The notes: generated by a model from the letters alone, not told the origin. Shown: positions 1 to 8,401, numbered from the stretch's first letter. The stretch: DNA of 14,699 nt from Beroe ovata (GCA_946803715.1 CAMPET010000067.1:246866-261564); one strand, 5' to 3'. Numbers and translations are program-made.

Positions 1-336
1 GATCGACCGATTGACTTGAAACTTCTACCGTAGCTGAAGGACTATGAGAAACTCGGACAACCAAAATTTCACGTCAATCAGATGATCGGTTCCCCAGCTA
101 GTGGCCGCCATAACCCCATATCGACCAAAAACATGTCAGTTTGAGTGAGCATTTGAGGATAGCTCCCAAACGGATCGACCGATTGACTTGAAACTTCTAC
201 CTTAGCTCAAGGACCATGAGAAGCTCGGACAACCAAAATTCCTCGTCAATCCGATGGTAGGTTCCCGAGTTAGTGGCCGACATAACCCCTTATCCTTCCA
301 AAACATGTCAGTTTGAGTGAGCATTTGAGGATAGCT
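1..336. repeat. 172-bp tandem repeat, two copies
   Basis: A unit starting GATCGACCGATTGACTTG runs from 1 to 172 and starts again at 173, continuing until similarity ends near 336 (GAGGATAGCT). The copies differ at scattered positions. The window starts inside the array, so more copies may lie to the left. I see no coding signal. It may be satellite-like DNA within the long intron presumed to precede the visible fatty acyl-CoA reductase exons. Confidence 0.9.
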
Positions 337-721
337 TTGATTAAGTCTTGATACTTTCGTGGCAATCCGATACCGCAGTTTAGGGGATATTATGAGTTAG
401 CAGTCAGTAGTTTGTACGACATGATGCGCCCTGGTTAAAAGTAAAAGAATAATCACAGCTATATAACTATCTAGTGCTCACAGATGAATAGTATGAGAGT
501 TCGTAACCCACTCCCTCACAACGAGAATAGTATCGATTCATGTCCCTTACTTCCATCAGGTTGTTGTTAATTTCTGGAAGTTGATTTCTCACTGGATTCC
601 AGCTTATGTCACTGACGGTTTCTCAATGTTGAAGGGAGAGAAATTGTGAGTTCAATAGCGACAAGGTGCTCCTTCATAAATTCCATTTCTTTAGAACTCT
701 CAATGAATTCATACGAAAATC
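337..721. other. Unique non-coding stretch
   Basis: This stretch lies between the tandem repeat and the inverted-repeat transposon. I see no convincing exon, RNA gene or repeat in it. It is probably intronic to the gene whose last exons start at 1932, but that is inference. Confidence 0.4.
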
Positions 722-723
722 TA

Positions 724-1772
724 CAGGGTGTGCCAAAATAAACGCAACAAAAGTAGACATTTATAACTCAGCTTCTGGATAGAGTTCCTGGATGAAATTT
801 TAGGGTCTGATAGGTATCAGTCATACATTTTTCTCGCAAAAATTTCAAGTTCCCAGCTCAAAAAATGCCCGAGTTATCAGCAAAAAACTGAATTTTCAGC
901 TCTTTCAACGCCCATAACTCTGGTCGTATTTGGGGTTTAGCGACAAAATTTGCAGCGTAGATAGACTTCACTAACTCCTTATTGCTCAAAAAATTTCAAG
1001 TCTCTACCTCAAAAAATTACGGAGCAAACACGACCAACAATACGAGAATACATGGTGTTTTCCCAATGTAATGAATATTCAAAATGTACACATTCATGGC
1101 CCAATGGAGACCAAGATTGTATACATTTACACGAAATGTGTTTCACATACCCTATAGAGTAGTCAAGTATCACCTTATGTTCACCGCATTCCAATCTACC
1201 TCGAAAATGTGATAGTTTGAAATATTGATACCGTTACTTCATTATGTGATACACTGCTTTGTTGTGTTTCTGATTTTGTGGGCTCTACATAAATGCTCAT
1301 ATCTTCTCCTTTTTTAGAGATTAATTGATGAAATTTTCAGAATTTTTTCTCGAATAGTTGAGCAGTGTTATGTTAAAGTCCGCATTCGTTTTTGAGGCCC
1401 AGATCGCGTGTCATCGATAAGTGAAGTTGACTAAAGCAGTTCTGTAGTTTTTTGCTAATTCCTCCGTCATTTTTTGGGGTAGAAACTAAAAAATTTTTGA
1501 GCACGGAGGTGTAAGTGCTGTCTATCTACGCTGCAAATTTTGCTGCCAAGATCCAAACACGACCGGAGTTATAGGCAGCGTTAGAAATGCGCAGAACCTG
1601 AAAAGTCGGTTTTTTGCTGATCACTCGTCCATTTTTTGAGCTAGGAACTTGAAATTTTTGTGGGAAAATTGTATGGCCAATACCTATCAGACCTCCAAAT
1701 TTCATCCCGGAACTCCAATCAGAAGCTGAGTTATAAGCGTCTACTTTTGTTGCGTTTTTTTGGCACACCCTG
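724..1772. mobile_element. Non-autonomous Tc1/mariner-like DNA transposon with ~300-bp inverted repeats
   Basis: The element begins CAGGGTGTGCCAAAA at 724 and ends with the reverse complement, GGCACACCCTG, at 1772. TA flanks each end (722-723 and 1773-1774), the target-site duplication expected of the Tc1/mariner (IS630) superfamily. The inverted repeats extend well inward, about 724-1024 on the left and 1462-1772 on the right, with frequent substitutions. Each arm also carries a diverged internal repeat: a CAAAAATTTCAAGT...CTCAAAAAAT block near 836 and again near 987. The central ~440 bp has no transposase-like ORF, so the copy must be mobilised in trans or be dead. The superfamily call rests on the TA flanks and termini only; another TA-inserting family is possible. 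Confidence 0.8.
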
Positions 1773-1860
1773 TATAACCAACTTTAACAAAGTTTCCATT
1801 TTGATCATGAATCAAAATTTCCAGGATATCTTCCACCACTCATACACTTGGGTGTAATTT

Positions 1861-1901
1861 ATTACTATAATTGATCAATTTAGTTAATCAATTATAGTAA
1901 T
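1861..1901. repeat. AT-rich perfect hairpin, 15-bp arms
   Basis: Arm 1861-1875 (ATTACTATAATTGAT) is the exact reverse complement of 1887-1901, with an 11-nt loop. Further TTAATTAAT-type repetition follows up to the splice acceptor at 1930-1931. In pre-mRNA it would fold about 30 nt upstream of that acceptor, where the branch point and polypyrimidine tract would normally lie. Confidence 0.75.
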
Positions 1902-1931
1902 TAATCAGTTAATTAATAGTTAATTAATCAG

Positions 1932-2553
1932 TTCCCTGCGTCGTCTCTATCGGAAGATTCACCGCGGAACAAAGATCCTGTCCTTCTTCACGACCAATCA
2001 GTGGAGTTGGAGTCATGCCAATTGTGACATGTTGATGAAGAACATGACTGATTATGACAGACGGATGTTTAATTTCAATGCACGGGACATTGATTGGCTG
2101 ACGTACTATCCCAACTATTTTAAGGGTAGGTTACTGGTTGAAAAAGCAATTTCTGTCATTGAATTGAGCATACTTTAGATGCGTCAAACAAACAAAGGTA
2201 ATACGGAAATTTTTGACAATGAATAAAACGAAAACTGGGTCTATAATTCTGTGAATTAACAGGAACAAAGAAGTTTATTCTGAAAGAAGATATGGATCCG
2301 AAATGTCTGCAAACCGCCAGAAAATCACAACTTAGGTATGAGAGGCTGAAAATTTTCGGGAAAATTCCCTATATTTCATTGCATTGCTCCTTCACCCTTT
2401 TGAGAAAATTTTTCCAAAACTTTGTTATTACGTTTAGAGTGTTTTTGAATTCCCTCTCTATTTTTCAGATGGAATGATTTCCACTTTGTATGGCAGACCG
2501 TGATTCTACCGATACTGATTATCTACCTTTTCCTGTGGTGTTTCAGTTCATAG
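1932..2553 (+). CDS. Fatty acyl-CoA reductase, last three coding exons (5' part outside view)
   Basis: Fatty acyl-CoA reductases (FAR1/FAR2, the 'male sterility' family) use NADPH to turn acyl-CoA into fatty alcohol, for wax and ether-lipid synthesis, at peroxisome or ER membranes. Three exons are visible: 1932-2125, 2263-2335 and 2469-2553 (stop TAG 2551-2553). They join in frame through GT-AG introns 2126-2262 and 2336-2468. The first exon carries the FAR_C signature: YRKIHRG, LSFFTTNQW, then DRRMFNFNARDIDWLTYY. The second gives GTKKFILKEDM and TARKSQLR, matching the family's C-terminal 'GxRKYxLxED...ARxxLxR' pattern. The third encodes a hydrophobic tail (VWQTVILPILIIYLFLW), a probable C-terminal membrane anchor as in animal FARs. 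The N-terminal Rossmann domain is not seen; the preceding exon must lie left of the transposon and 172-bp repeats, probably off the window. About 117 residues are visible. Whether it is FAR1 or FAR2 cannot be decided, so no symbol is given. Confidence 0.88.
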
Positions 2554-3803
2554 GAACTATAGGTAACTTTTCATTTTTGCATTGATCATCTTTCTTTTTA
2601 TCGTTTTCATCTCTTTGTGTCTCCTTCTTATCCCTGCCATCTATCAGCCCCTTCCCTCTCTCTCTCTTGGGACTTGCACTCGTACACGAACTTATTGAAT
2701 CGGGTGATTGTTGTTTTTAGCAGATGACGTGTACATCAGTAGAAAAAGCATTTGATTATTGGGAGTAACATTTCCCTAATAAAATTCCCGATAATTTTGG
2801 TACAACCAGTGGCAATTCGGTATTTGCAGGAACGCGCGAGAAGATTTTTCTACATTCTTGCGCGCGCGCTCGTATTCTGGGTATATACTTTGCACAAGAA
2901 ATCTTCCTTCGGCGAAAATTTTGACTCCGGCGATATGAAAATTTTGATTATTACAAATCGGGTAACGGTTTCATTAAACAGCCTTCATTTTAAGTGTCCT
3001 TCATATATCAGGCATGAAACCTCCCCAATCTTGTAGTGATATTTGATAAAAACATGAACTGAAACTTCCGCTCCCTTCCTCAGGATTATCGCGTTGGAAA
3101 GTCATTCATTTACACATGGACTCATTTCTCTCGGACATTCGTTTTCTTGACACCACCTGCATTTACACGGTATATTATTGACTGCTGACACCACACAATT
3201 TCTGTATATGAGGAACTAGATTTATATGCGCTTTTCTGCAATAGTTTCGATTTGCTAATTAGCTATAATGGGCTGGATTACTCTTTGTAATCTATTTCTG
3301 TTATGATTGAATGGAATTGATTTTTAAAATTTGTATTCTGATGTATACACCCTCGTTTGACGCATGACTGTTAAGTACCATTTCTCAGTAAAATATGACT
3401 TTTTAGTAATTAATGTTCAGTATAGCAATTCTGTGAAATATGTATAGTAGATAAAACATACTGAAGATTGATAATGACTGGTGTAATTATGTTGGCGGGT
3501 ACTGTTTTATTATTTTTTGTTGACATACCCGGTGTTTTGATTTGATGACATTTTCAGCACTGAGTGTAATGGGTACTGACTGCGAATCACAGACGTTTAT
3601 CTCAACATGGTTTGCCAGTGTACAGCTGTTTGTAGAACTGAATTCATGCTCCTACTGATAGTAATGCTATCTACAATCTCATCACGATACAAATGTACAT
3701 TGAGACACACTGGCATTGGATTGAATTGTCCCCCATTTTGCTGGGTATTTCCATCACGCACCTCGCTCAAGCCTCCATCATTGCATATTACCATACAGCA
3801 TCA
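2554..3803. other. 3' flank of the FAR gene, no gene recognised
   Basis: This region should hold the FAR 3' UTR. A possible polyadenylation signal AATAAA is at 2778-2783. A pyrimidine-rich stretch lies around 2625-2670. Two copies of the TGACACC motif found elsewhere in the window are at 3147-3154 and 3186-3192. A GCGCGCGC run is near 2860. Short open frames near 3600-3800 lack splice-consistent structure or family similarity, and I do not call them. Confidence 0.4.
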
Positions 3804-3866
3804 GACCACGTGACACACACATGGCATCACGTGACACACACGCGGCATCACGTGATCCACACACGG
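3804..3866. repeat. 21-bp minisatellite carrying CACGTG, three units
   Basis: Units 3804-3824, 3825-3845 and 3846-3866 follow the pattern CATCACGTGACACACACGCGG with small changes. Each has one E-box CACGTG (3807, 3828, 3849), mostly within TCACGTGA. Further single CACGTG sites follow at 3926, 3972, 4015 and 4058, giving seven in about 260 bp. USF and MITF/TFE-family factors bind this core; use here is inference. Confidence 0.85.
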
Positions 3867-3975
3867 CTCTTGCTACCTCTCTAACCAGGTTACTCGCGTT
3901 ATCCAATCAGCGGTCAGCACGCCATCACGTGACCCCCACACCTCATAATACGATACGTTAACTCCAAGTGTCACG

Positions 3976-4460
3976 TGCTGTGAATTATTCCTTTTATGGA
4001 GAGCTCTGTTCGTGCACGTGACGTGGTCAGTGAGCTGTCATTGGCTGGCTGAGCTGACACGTGGTCACTCTCTCTCAATACTGTTGTGCTGGTTGCTGCG
4101 AGCTTTTAGCCTTTGTGTGCGTGTGCGTCATTGCGCTACTGCATCAGTCGTGGAAATGCGTTTCAGACCAAGCGGTCATTGATTGTACATCAGAACTCAG
4201 TCAGACTGATCTCGGTAAATTGATTACCATTTGTTTATTTTTCGTTGAGAAATCTATTGCGGGAGATACAAATACATAGGTCAAAACAGGAGATGTTTTG
4301 CTTTCCGTATGCGCTACTTGCCTCTGTTATTTGATTTGATGAAGGAGCAACTTTGTAAATGAACAGATTCTAACCTTAATTCCACCATTTATCTTGATTT
4401 TGCAACACAAACACTAGTAGTAAATTCCCTTTAAAGGATGTGAGAGTACCTCCGCTTATG
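3976..4460. repeat. 485-bp direct duplication, copy 1
   Basis: It begins TGCTGTGAATTATTCC and ends CCTCCGCTTATG, and is repeated at 4955-5440 at roughly 94-95% identity by eye. Its left part looks promoter-like: CACGTG at 4015 and 4058 flank an inverted CCAAT box (CATTGGCTGG), plus a CTCTCTC tract. No ATG-initiated frame of useful length is shared by both copies, so I treat it as non-coding. After 4460 the copies diverge completely. Confidence 0.92.
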
Positions 4461-4469
4461 GGGTATAGG

Positions 4470-4607
4470 ACTCTACGGCGGAGGACTCTACGGCGGAGGA
4501 CTCTACGGCGGAGGACGCTACGGCGGAGGACGCTACGGCGGATTTTTCAATTTAGGGTGGACGCTACGGCGGATTTTCAATTTAGGGTGGACGCTACGGC
4601 GGAGTTT
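4470..4607. repeat. CTACGGCGGA tandem array (15-bp units, then ~30-bp units)
   Basis: Four 15-bp units ACTCTACGGCGGAGG (the last with ACGC) start at 4470, 4485, 4500 and 4515. Longer units follow at 4530 and 4561, where the same CTACGGCGGA core alternates with TTTTCAATTTAGGGTGG, and a final core is at 4591. The array starts just after the right edge of duplication copy 1 and is absent after copy 2. It reads open as RRTL repeats in one frame, but that is expected for a repeat of a multiple of three and is not evidence of a protein. Confidence 0.9.
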
Positions 4608-4722
4608 AGGGCTCAAGTACATACATCTCTTCACAAGCTACATATAAGCACACACACAACCTCATTAGAGATCAATGGTACGCTTTTAGATACTTAGGTA
4701 GATAGGTAGATAATCGATTCAT

Positions 4723-4773
4723 TGCTTCTCATTACTGATACAAAGGGGAAAGTTGTATCAGTAATGAGAAGCA
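4723..4773. repeat. 21-bp perfect hairpin with 9-nt loop
   Basis: Arm 4723-4743 (TGCTTCTCATTACTGATAC plus AA) is the exact reverse complement of 4753-4773, with loop AGGGGAAAG. The stem is shorter than a normal animal pre-miRNA (about 30 bp), so a microRNA call is not supported. It may be a fossil palindromic repeat or cruciform-forming site. Confidence 0.85.
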
Positions 4774-4954
4774 GGACGTGCAATGAGCTCGCCATCCTGT
4801 CACTATTCCGGGTACCCTGTCAGTCATGAGCATCTCATAAATCGTTAGACGACGATCTAGTGATGCAGCAATACACAGCGCAATGGGAGCGTATCAAGTC
4901 AAGTGACAAGGCAAAACTCTAGAGTGGTATAAGGCCACGTGACTCGAACAAGTN

Positions 4955-5440
4955 TGCTGTGAATTATTCCTTTTATGGAGAGCTCTGCTGGAGCACGTGA
5001 CGTGCTCAGTGAGCTGTCATTGGCTGGCTGAGCTGACACGTGGCCACTCTCTCTCAATACTGTTGTGCTGGTTGCTGAGAGCTTTTAGCCTTTGTGTGCG
5101 TGTGCGTCATTGCGATACTGCATCAGTCGTGGAAATGCGTTTCAGACCAAGCAGTCATTGATTGTACTTCAGAACTCAGCCAGACTGATCTCGGTAAATT
5201 AATTGCGATTTGTTTATTTTTCGTTGAGAAATCTATATTGCGGGAGATACAAATACATAGGTCAAAACAGGAGATGTTTTGCTTTCCGTATGCGCTGCTT
5301 GCCTCTGTAATTTGATTTGATGAAGGAGCAACTTAATGAATTAACAGATTCTAACCTTAATTCCACCATTTTCTTTATTTTGCAACACAAACACTAGTAG
5401 TAAATTCCGTTCATAGGATGTGAGAGTACCTCCGCTTATG
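4955..5440. repeat. 485-bp direct duplication, copy 2
   Basis: This is the second copy of 3976-4460, starting immediately after the ambiguous base N at 4954 and ending CCTCCGCTTATG at 5440. Differences are substitutions and short indels throughout. CACGTG sites at 4994 and 5037 and the inverted CCAAT box are kept. A further CACGTG lies just outside at 4936. Adjacency to the N makes a haplotype or assembly duplication possible, although the divergence is also fine for an old tandem duplication. Confidence 0.9.
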
Positions 5441-5455
5441 CTCATTAGGTACCTT

Positions 5456-5469
5456 ATTAGGTACCTAAT
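5456..5469. repeat. 14-bp palindrome
   Basis: ATTAGGTACCTAAT is self-complementary and preceded by a partial copy (ATTAGGTACCTT, 5444-5455). It sits just after duplication copy 2. Function unknown. Confidence 0.6.
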
Positions 5470-5785
5470 TGAGTAAATGACAATCTACTCTAGCTAGAAT
5501 CACGTCGATATTCTGTATTGTAATCATCTCTTAATGTCACACTCTTTCTACACACTCAACCAGCCAGTAGTAGAGTGTGAGTGTAAGGTTTCTCAATTTG
5601 CTCGTAGATTATGCCATATATGGAATAAACGCCTCACTATATTGCATTATATTAGCAGCTTACACGATGTGGTCGCTTGTTCTCTGTTCTGTGATTCTCA
5701 ACGCGCCTGTGTTACAGTCAGTACTCAGTACCCATTACACTCCTCTATAACAAAATGCTGCATCCACTCTGCATCTCACCTCTTG
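5470..5785. other. Unassigned upstream region of the RING-ligase gene
   Basis: I see no gene here. A lone AATAAA occurs at 5624-5629 without an identifiable upstream gene on the + strand. An ATG-initiated open frame from 5534 to 5827 has no recognisable domain and runs into the GC-box region, so I do not call it. Confidence 0.35.
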
Positions 5786-5867
5786 ACCACGCCCCTTTAT
5801 GAACCCGCCCAACTTCCGTATTTGTAGGACCCCGCCCCTTTTCTACCCTCTATCTGACCCCGCCCCC
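5786..5867 (+). promoter_or_regulatory. GC-box/CACCC-box cluster, putative RNF185 promoter
   Basis: Four Sp/KLF-type boxes occur in 82 bp just upstream of the start codon: CCACGCCCC near 5787-5795, ACCCGCCCA near 5803-5811, CCCCGCCCC at 5830-5838 and CCCCGCCCCC at 5858-5867. No TATA box is evident. A cluster of GC boxes about 50-130 bp before the ATG of a housekeeping-type gene is typical of a TATA-less promoter. Assignment is inference. Confidence 0.6.
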
Positions 5868-5920
5868 TGTTTGTATAGGATGTAGCGACTACCACTTGTA
5901 CACCACACACACACACCCAC

Positions 5921-6535
5921 ATGGCAGAAGCTGACACAAAGACCTCCCCTCCCAACACCGAACCCACCGACAATTTCGAGTGCAACATCTGCCTGGATAC
6001 CGCTCGGGATGCCGTTATCAGTCTGTGTGGGCATCTCTTCTGCTGGCCGTGCCTCCACAGGTGGCTGGAGATCGGAAATGGACAGATGAGGACGGAGGGA
6101 AGTCTATGTCCGGTTTGTAAAGCTGGAATCAGCAAGGAGAACATTATCCCGGTGTATGGACGAGGGGGTAGCAGAGAGGATCCGCGGACCAAGACACCGC
6201 CCAGACCGCAGGGTCAGCGCCCAGCCCCCGAGCGGCAGCCGAACCGAGGCGGACTAGGGTTTGGAGAGGGCTTCACTCTCTCCTTCGGAATTGGGGCCTT
6301 TCCCTTCAGTTTCCTAGCAACGTCGTTTGGTGGTGCTGGGTTTGCAGATGCAACCAATAACAACAACGCTAACAACAACAACAATAATAATAATAACAAC
6401 GCCGCAAACAACAACATCCCGGGAAATTTCGGTGCTCAGTTTAACAGGGTATATCAGAACCCCGAAGATAGGTTTTTGTCACAGTTGTTTGCATGGTGTG
6501 CGATACTTTTTGTCCTTTGGATTGTCTTTACTTGA
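5921..6535 (+). CDS. RNF185: RNF185/RNF5-type ER membrane RING E3 ubiquitin ligase
   Basis: An intact, intronless 204-residue frame. RNF5 and RNF185 are tail-anchored E3 ligases of the ER and mitochondrial outer membrane that act in ER-associated degradation. The C3HC4 RING is complete: C21, C24, C36, H38, C41, C44, C63 and C66, with the family text [20 protein letters not shown] and CPVCKAGIS. Next come the conserved [15 protein letters not shown] linker and FGIGAFPF segment, then a C-terminal transmembrane stretch (about 184-203, [15 protein letters not shown]). An Asn/Ala insert (N146-149, N151-160, N163-165), encoded by an AAC/AAT microsatellite, replaces the usual linker before the last helix and largely explains why it is longer than human RNF185 (192 aa). 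The ATG at 5921 is the first in frame, follows a CACACA tract, and puts the RING at the normal distance. RNF5 and RNF185 arose by later duplication in vertebrates, so an invertebrate copy may be ancestral to both. The stop TGA lies within a TTGACACC motif. Confidence 0.95.
   Translation: MAEADTKTSPPNTEPTDNFECNICLDTARDAVISLCGHLFCWPCLHRWLEIGNGQMRTEGSLCPVCKAGISKENIIPVYGRGGSREDPRTKTPPRPQGQRPAPERQPNRGGLGFGEGFTLSFGIGAFPFSFLATSFGGAGFADATNNNNANNNNNNNNNNAANNNIPGNFGAQFNRVYQNPEDRFLSQLFAWCAILFVLWIVFT
6356..6415 (+). repeat. Coding AAC/AAT microsatellite (poly-Asn)
   Basis: AAT and AAC codons, interrupted by GCT and GCC GCA, encode 17 Asn and 3 Ala inside the RING-ligase frame. The mix of AAC and AAT codons shows some age. 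Length variation between alleles would keep the frame, because the unit is a codon. Confidence 0.9.
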
Positions 6536-7233
6536 CACCCCTCAACGACACCAGTAACCTTGACACCACCTGCTGACAATCATGGCGGATTGATATTCTC
6601 TGTGGCAGACAAAGACAGAATTGGGACAGTAATATTGGACAGAATTGGGACAGGGGTTTGAAGATCTACTTTGACGTGAGTCCTTGACTTGATGAAATAC
6701 TTGTTGTTCGATTTAGTTTTAATAATCAATGTTTATTGTTATAGATTGTTTCTATATTGGTCAGATACGCTGAGAGCTTTCTTAGACTCGTGCTATTCCA
6801 ATAGCTGATGTTCTTGGTTCGTATAGAATGTCGTACTAATTACTTTAAGTTTGTGCTAACTGGTATTTTGGTGTTTGGCATGCGGATTTCCAAGTTGGTC
6901 GATAGGTTGTGTGCTTTGCATTCAATGACGTCATTCAAGGAGTAAAGTACTCATTACCCTCTTAAGCTGTGACGTCACGAGTGACGATACCGAATATTCG
7001 AATTTTGAATGAACCTGAAACCGAAGTTTCTAGAATTTTAGCATCATTCAGGCGTGATGCGAAGCACACCCCAATGTTACTGCAGTACGGTTTACTGAAT
7101 GTTACTTCTTTTATAATTTGAATCAAATGTACAACTCATTTAAATATGAAATGACAATGTTTATATTATCTATCACAATGGAAAGTTTTGAAGTACAATT
7201 ACTGAAGTTTACTTTGACTGACATTTCTCTGCT
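6536..7233. other. Intergenic region between the RING ligase and SELENOT
   Basis: It holds TTGACACC/TGACACC-type motifs right at the ligase stop (6532-6565), one perfect CRE-like TGACGTCA at 6970-6977, and otherwise AT-rich unique sequence. No clear AATAAA is present; ATTAAA at 7301-7306 is a possible but distant polyadenylation signal. No RNA gene or exon is recognised. Confidence 0.4.
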
Positions 7234-7301
7234 GTTTAAACCATGTTTCTGTTTAAACCGTGTTTTTGTTTAAACCATGTTTCGGTCTAAACCATGTTTT
7301 A
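7234..7301. repeat. 17-bp tandem repeat, four units
   Basis: Units GTTTAAACCATGTTTCT, GTTTAAACCGTGTTTTT, GTTTAAACCATGTTTCG and GTCTAAACCATGTTTTA run at 7234, 7251, 7268 and 7285. The array ends about 125 bp before the SELENOT start codon, so it may lie in its promoter or 5' UTR. The ATGs inside it would be upstream start codons if transcribed. Confidence 0.9.
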
Positions 7302-7426
7302 TTAAAGTTTTCACAAGGATCAGCCCCTACTCTCAAATTTCATTCCTTCTCGAATTTCCACTCACCCCTCACCTTCTCCAGGAAATGTAACTCAATAACA
7401 TCCAGTCCGCTCCGATATCTCATAAA

Positions 7427-8274
7427 ATGGAGGGTCGAGTGGCGCTGATGGGTGCAGTGTTCTTCTGCTACCTCGCCTTTATGACCGTGTTTGATTTGGC
7501 ATCAGTCCAAACATCGTCAGATAAGAAGAGGGATGCCGATGTCAGTGAACAGGTTGATGAGACTCATCATCAGCATGTCAGGACATCAGCGTTCAGTGCT
7601 CCATCAGTCAAAGTACTCTACTGCATCAGCTGAGGGTGAGAATTGCTTGATCTGAACCCATATTGCCCCAGTTGCGTCCTCAACCCCTGTCTCAACCCCT
7701 GATTAGAAAAACAACGTCCCCAGGCTGTGCATGCCCCTTTTCATTCACATCTTCTAGCTCTTCTATTAACTCCCTCCCTCCCTCCCTCCCTCCCTCCCCA
7801 CTGTAACCTCCCCTCCACCTCAGGTACAAGAACACATTCCAGGCAGTCAAGCAGAACCTCCAAGCTCGACATCCTGGTCTGTCAATAGAGGGTGACAACT
7901 ACCCTGCCACACCAACCAAACAATTCCTCGCACAAACCCTATTCTACGCCCGTATGGGCATCCTCCTGGTAATTCTCACCGGGAACAAGGTATTTGAACT
8001 GTTCGGAGTCCCCGTACCGAGCTGGTACTCTGGTCTCCAGGACAACAAGATCATGGCCATGGTCGGTATTTTCTTCATGGGAAACATGATCGAGTCTAGT
8101 TTACTATCGTCTGGGGCTTTCGAAGTGACTGTTAACGGGGAGACGGTCTGGAGTAAGTTGGAAACTGGCTATATGCCAAGTTTGGAACACCTTATTTCTC
8201 TTGTGGATGATCGGTTGGGGGGAGCAAGCCATGGGTTCACTCCTGATTTTGAGAGTTTGGGAGGCGAGTTCTAG
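7427..8274 (+). CDS. SELENOT: Selenoprotein T, two exons with in-frame Sec TGA
   Basis: SELENOT is an ER-membrane thioredoxin-like oxidoreductase of the Rdx family whose active site is CxxU. Exon 1 (7427-7635) starts at ATG 7427, encodes a hydrophobic N-terminal signal/anchor (about residues 5-25), a variable acidic/His linker, then SVKVLYCIS followed by TGA at 7631-7633. Exon 2 (7824-8274) begins G-TAC, giving the family signature CIS-U-GY, then YKNTF..., IEGDNYP, a hydrophobic segment around ARMGILLVILTG, and the conserved tail NMIESSLLSSGAFEV...VWSKLETGYMPS. Splicing uses GTGAGA at 7636 and CTCAG at 7823. The product is 219 residues with C66 and U69. Human SELENOT is 195 aa; the excess is in the N-terminal linker and a short C-terminal extension ending GGEF. 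Sec decoding is backed by the SECIS element about 480 nt after the stop. Without recoding, the exon-1 product would end just before the catalytic selenium. The stop used is TAG 8272-8274. Confidence 0.96.
7631..7633 (+). other. SELENOT: Selenocysteine codon (TGA) of SELENOT
   Basis: The TGA sits in the redox motif TGC-ATC-AGC-TGA-GG|G, read C-I-S-U-G, exactly where SELENOT family members carry Sec. The reading frame continues through the intron junction into fully conserved SELENOT sequence. Only two exonic bases follow the TGA before the splice donor. Confidence 0.95.
7771..7799. repeat. CCCT/CTCC pyrimidine microsatellite in the SELENOT intron
   Basis: About seven TCCC units lie just before the 3' splice site at 7823 and merge with its polypyrimidine tract. 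Length change here could alter acceptor strength. Confidence 0.85.
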
Positions 8275-8326
8275 GGGAAATTATAGTGCTAGTAGGGGGA
8301 TTAGGAGGCTATGTTGTCAGTTGTTG

Positions 8327-8401
8327 ACAACAAGATTCCTATGCTAACAACAAAATTCCTATGCTAACATCAAAATTCCTATGTTAACAACGAATTTGTT
8401 A
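8327..8401. repeat. 20-bp tandem repeat in the SELENOT 3' UTR
   Basis: Units ACAACAAGATTCCTATGCTA, ACAACAAAATTCCTATGCTA and ACATCAAAATTCCTATGTTA run at 8327, 8347 and 8367, with a truncated fourth at 8387-8401. It begins about 50 bp after the stop codon and precedes the SECIS, so it is transcribed if the SECIS assignment is right. Confidence 0.85.

Noticed and set aside
3590-3884. Possible exon-like frames (YIETHWHWIELSPILL) near an acceptor-like TTTTCAG
   Set aside because: The two hydrophobic frames are out of register, interrupted by three stops, with no consistent splice joining, and run into the CACGTG minisatellite.
4061-4279. Cys-rich open frame shared in part with duplication copy 2 (5094-5315)
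   Set aside because: It starts without ATG (GTG), the two copies differ by frame-changing indels near the end, and no family is recognised. The block looks regulatory rather than coding.
4440-4697. Open frame with RRTL repeats
   Set aside because: A 15-bp tandem repeat necessarily gives a five-residue peptide repeat; no ATG context, splice structure or family supports a protein.
5797-6192. 131-codon minus-strand frame antisense to the RING ligase
   Set aside because: It lies opposite well-supported coding sequence and the GC-box promoter, and has no similarity I can recognise.
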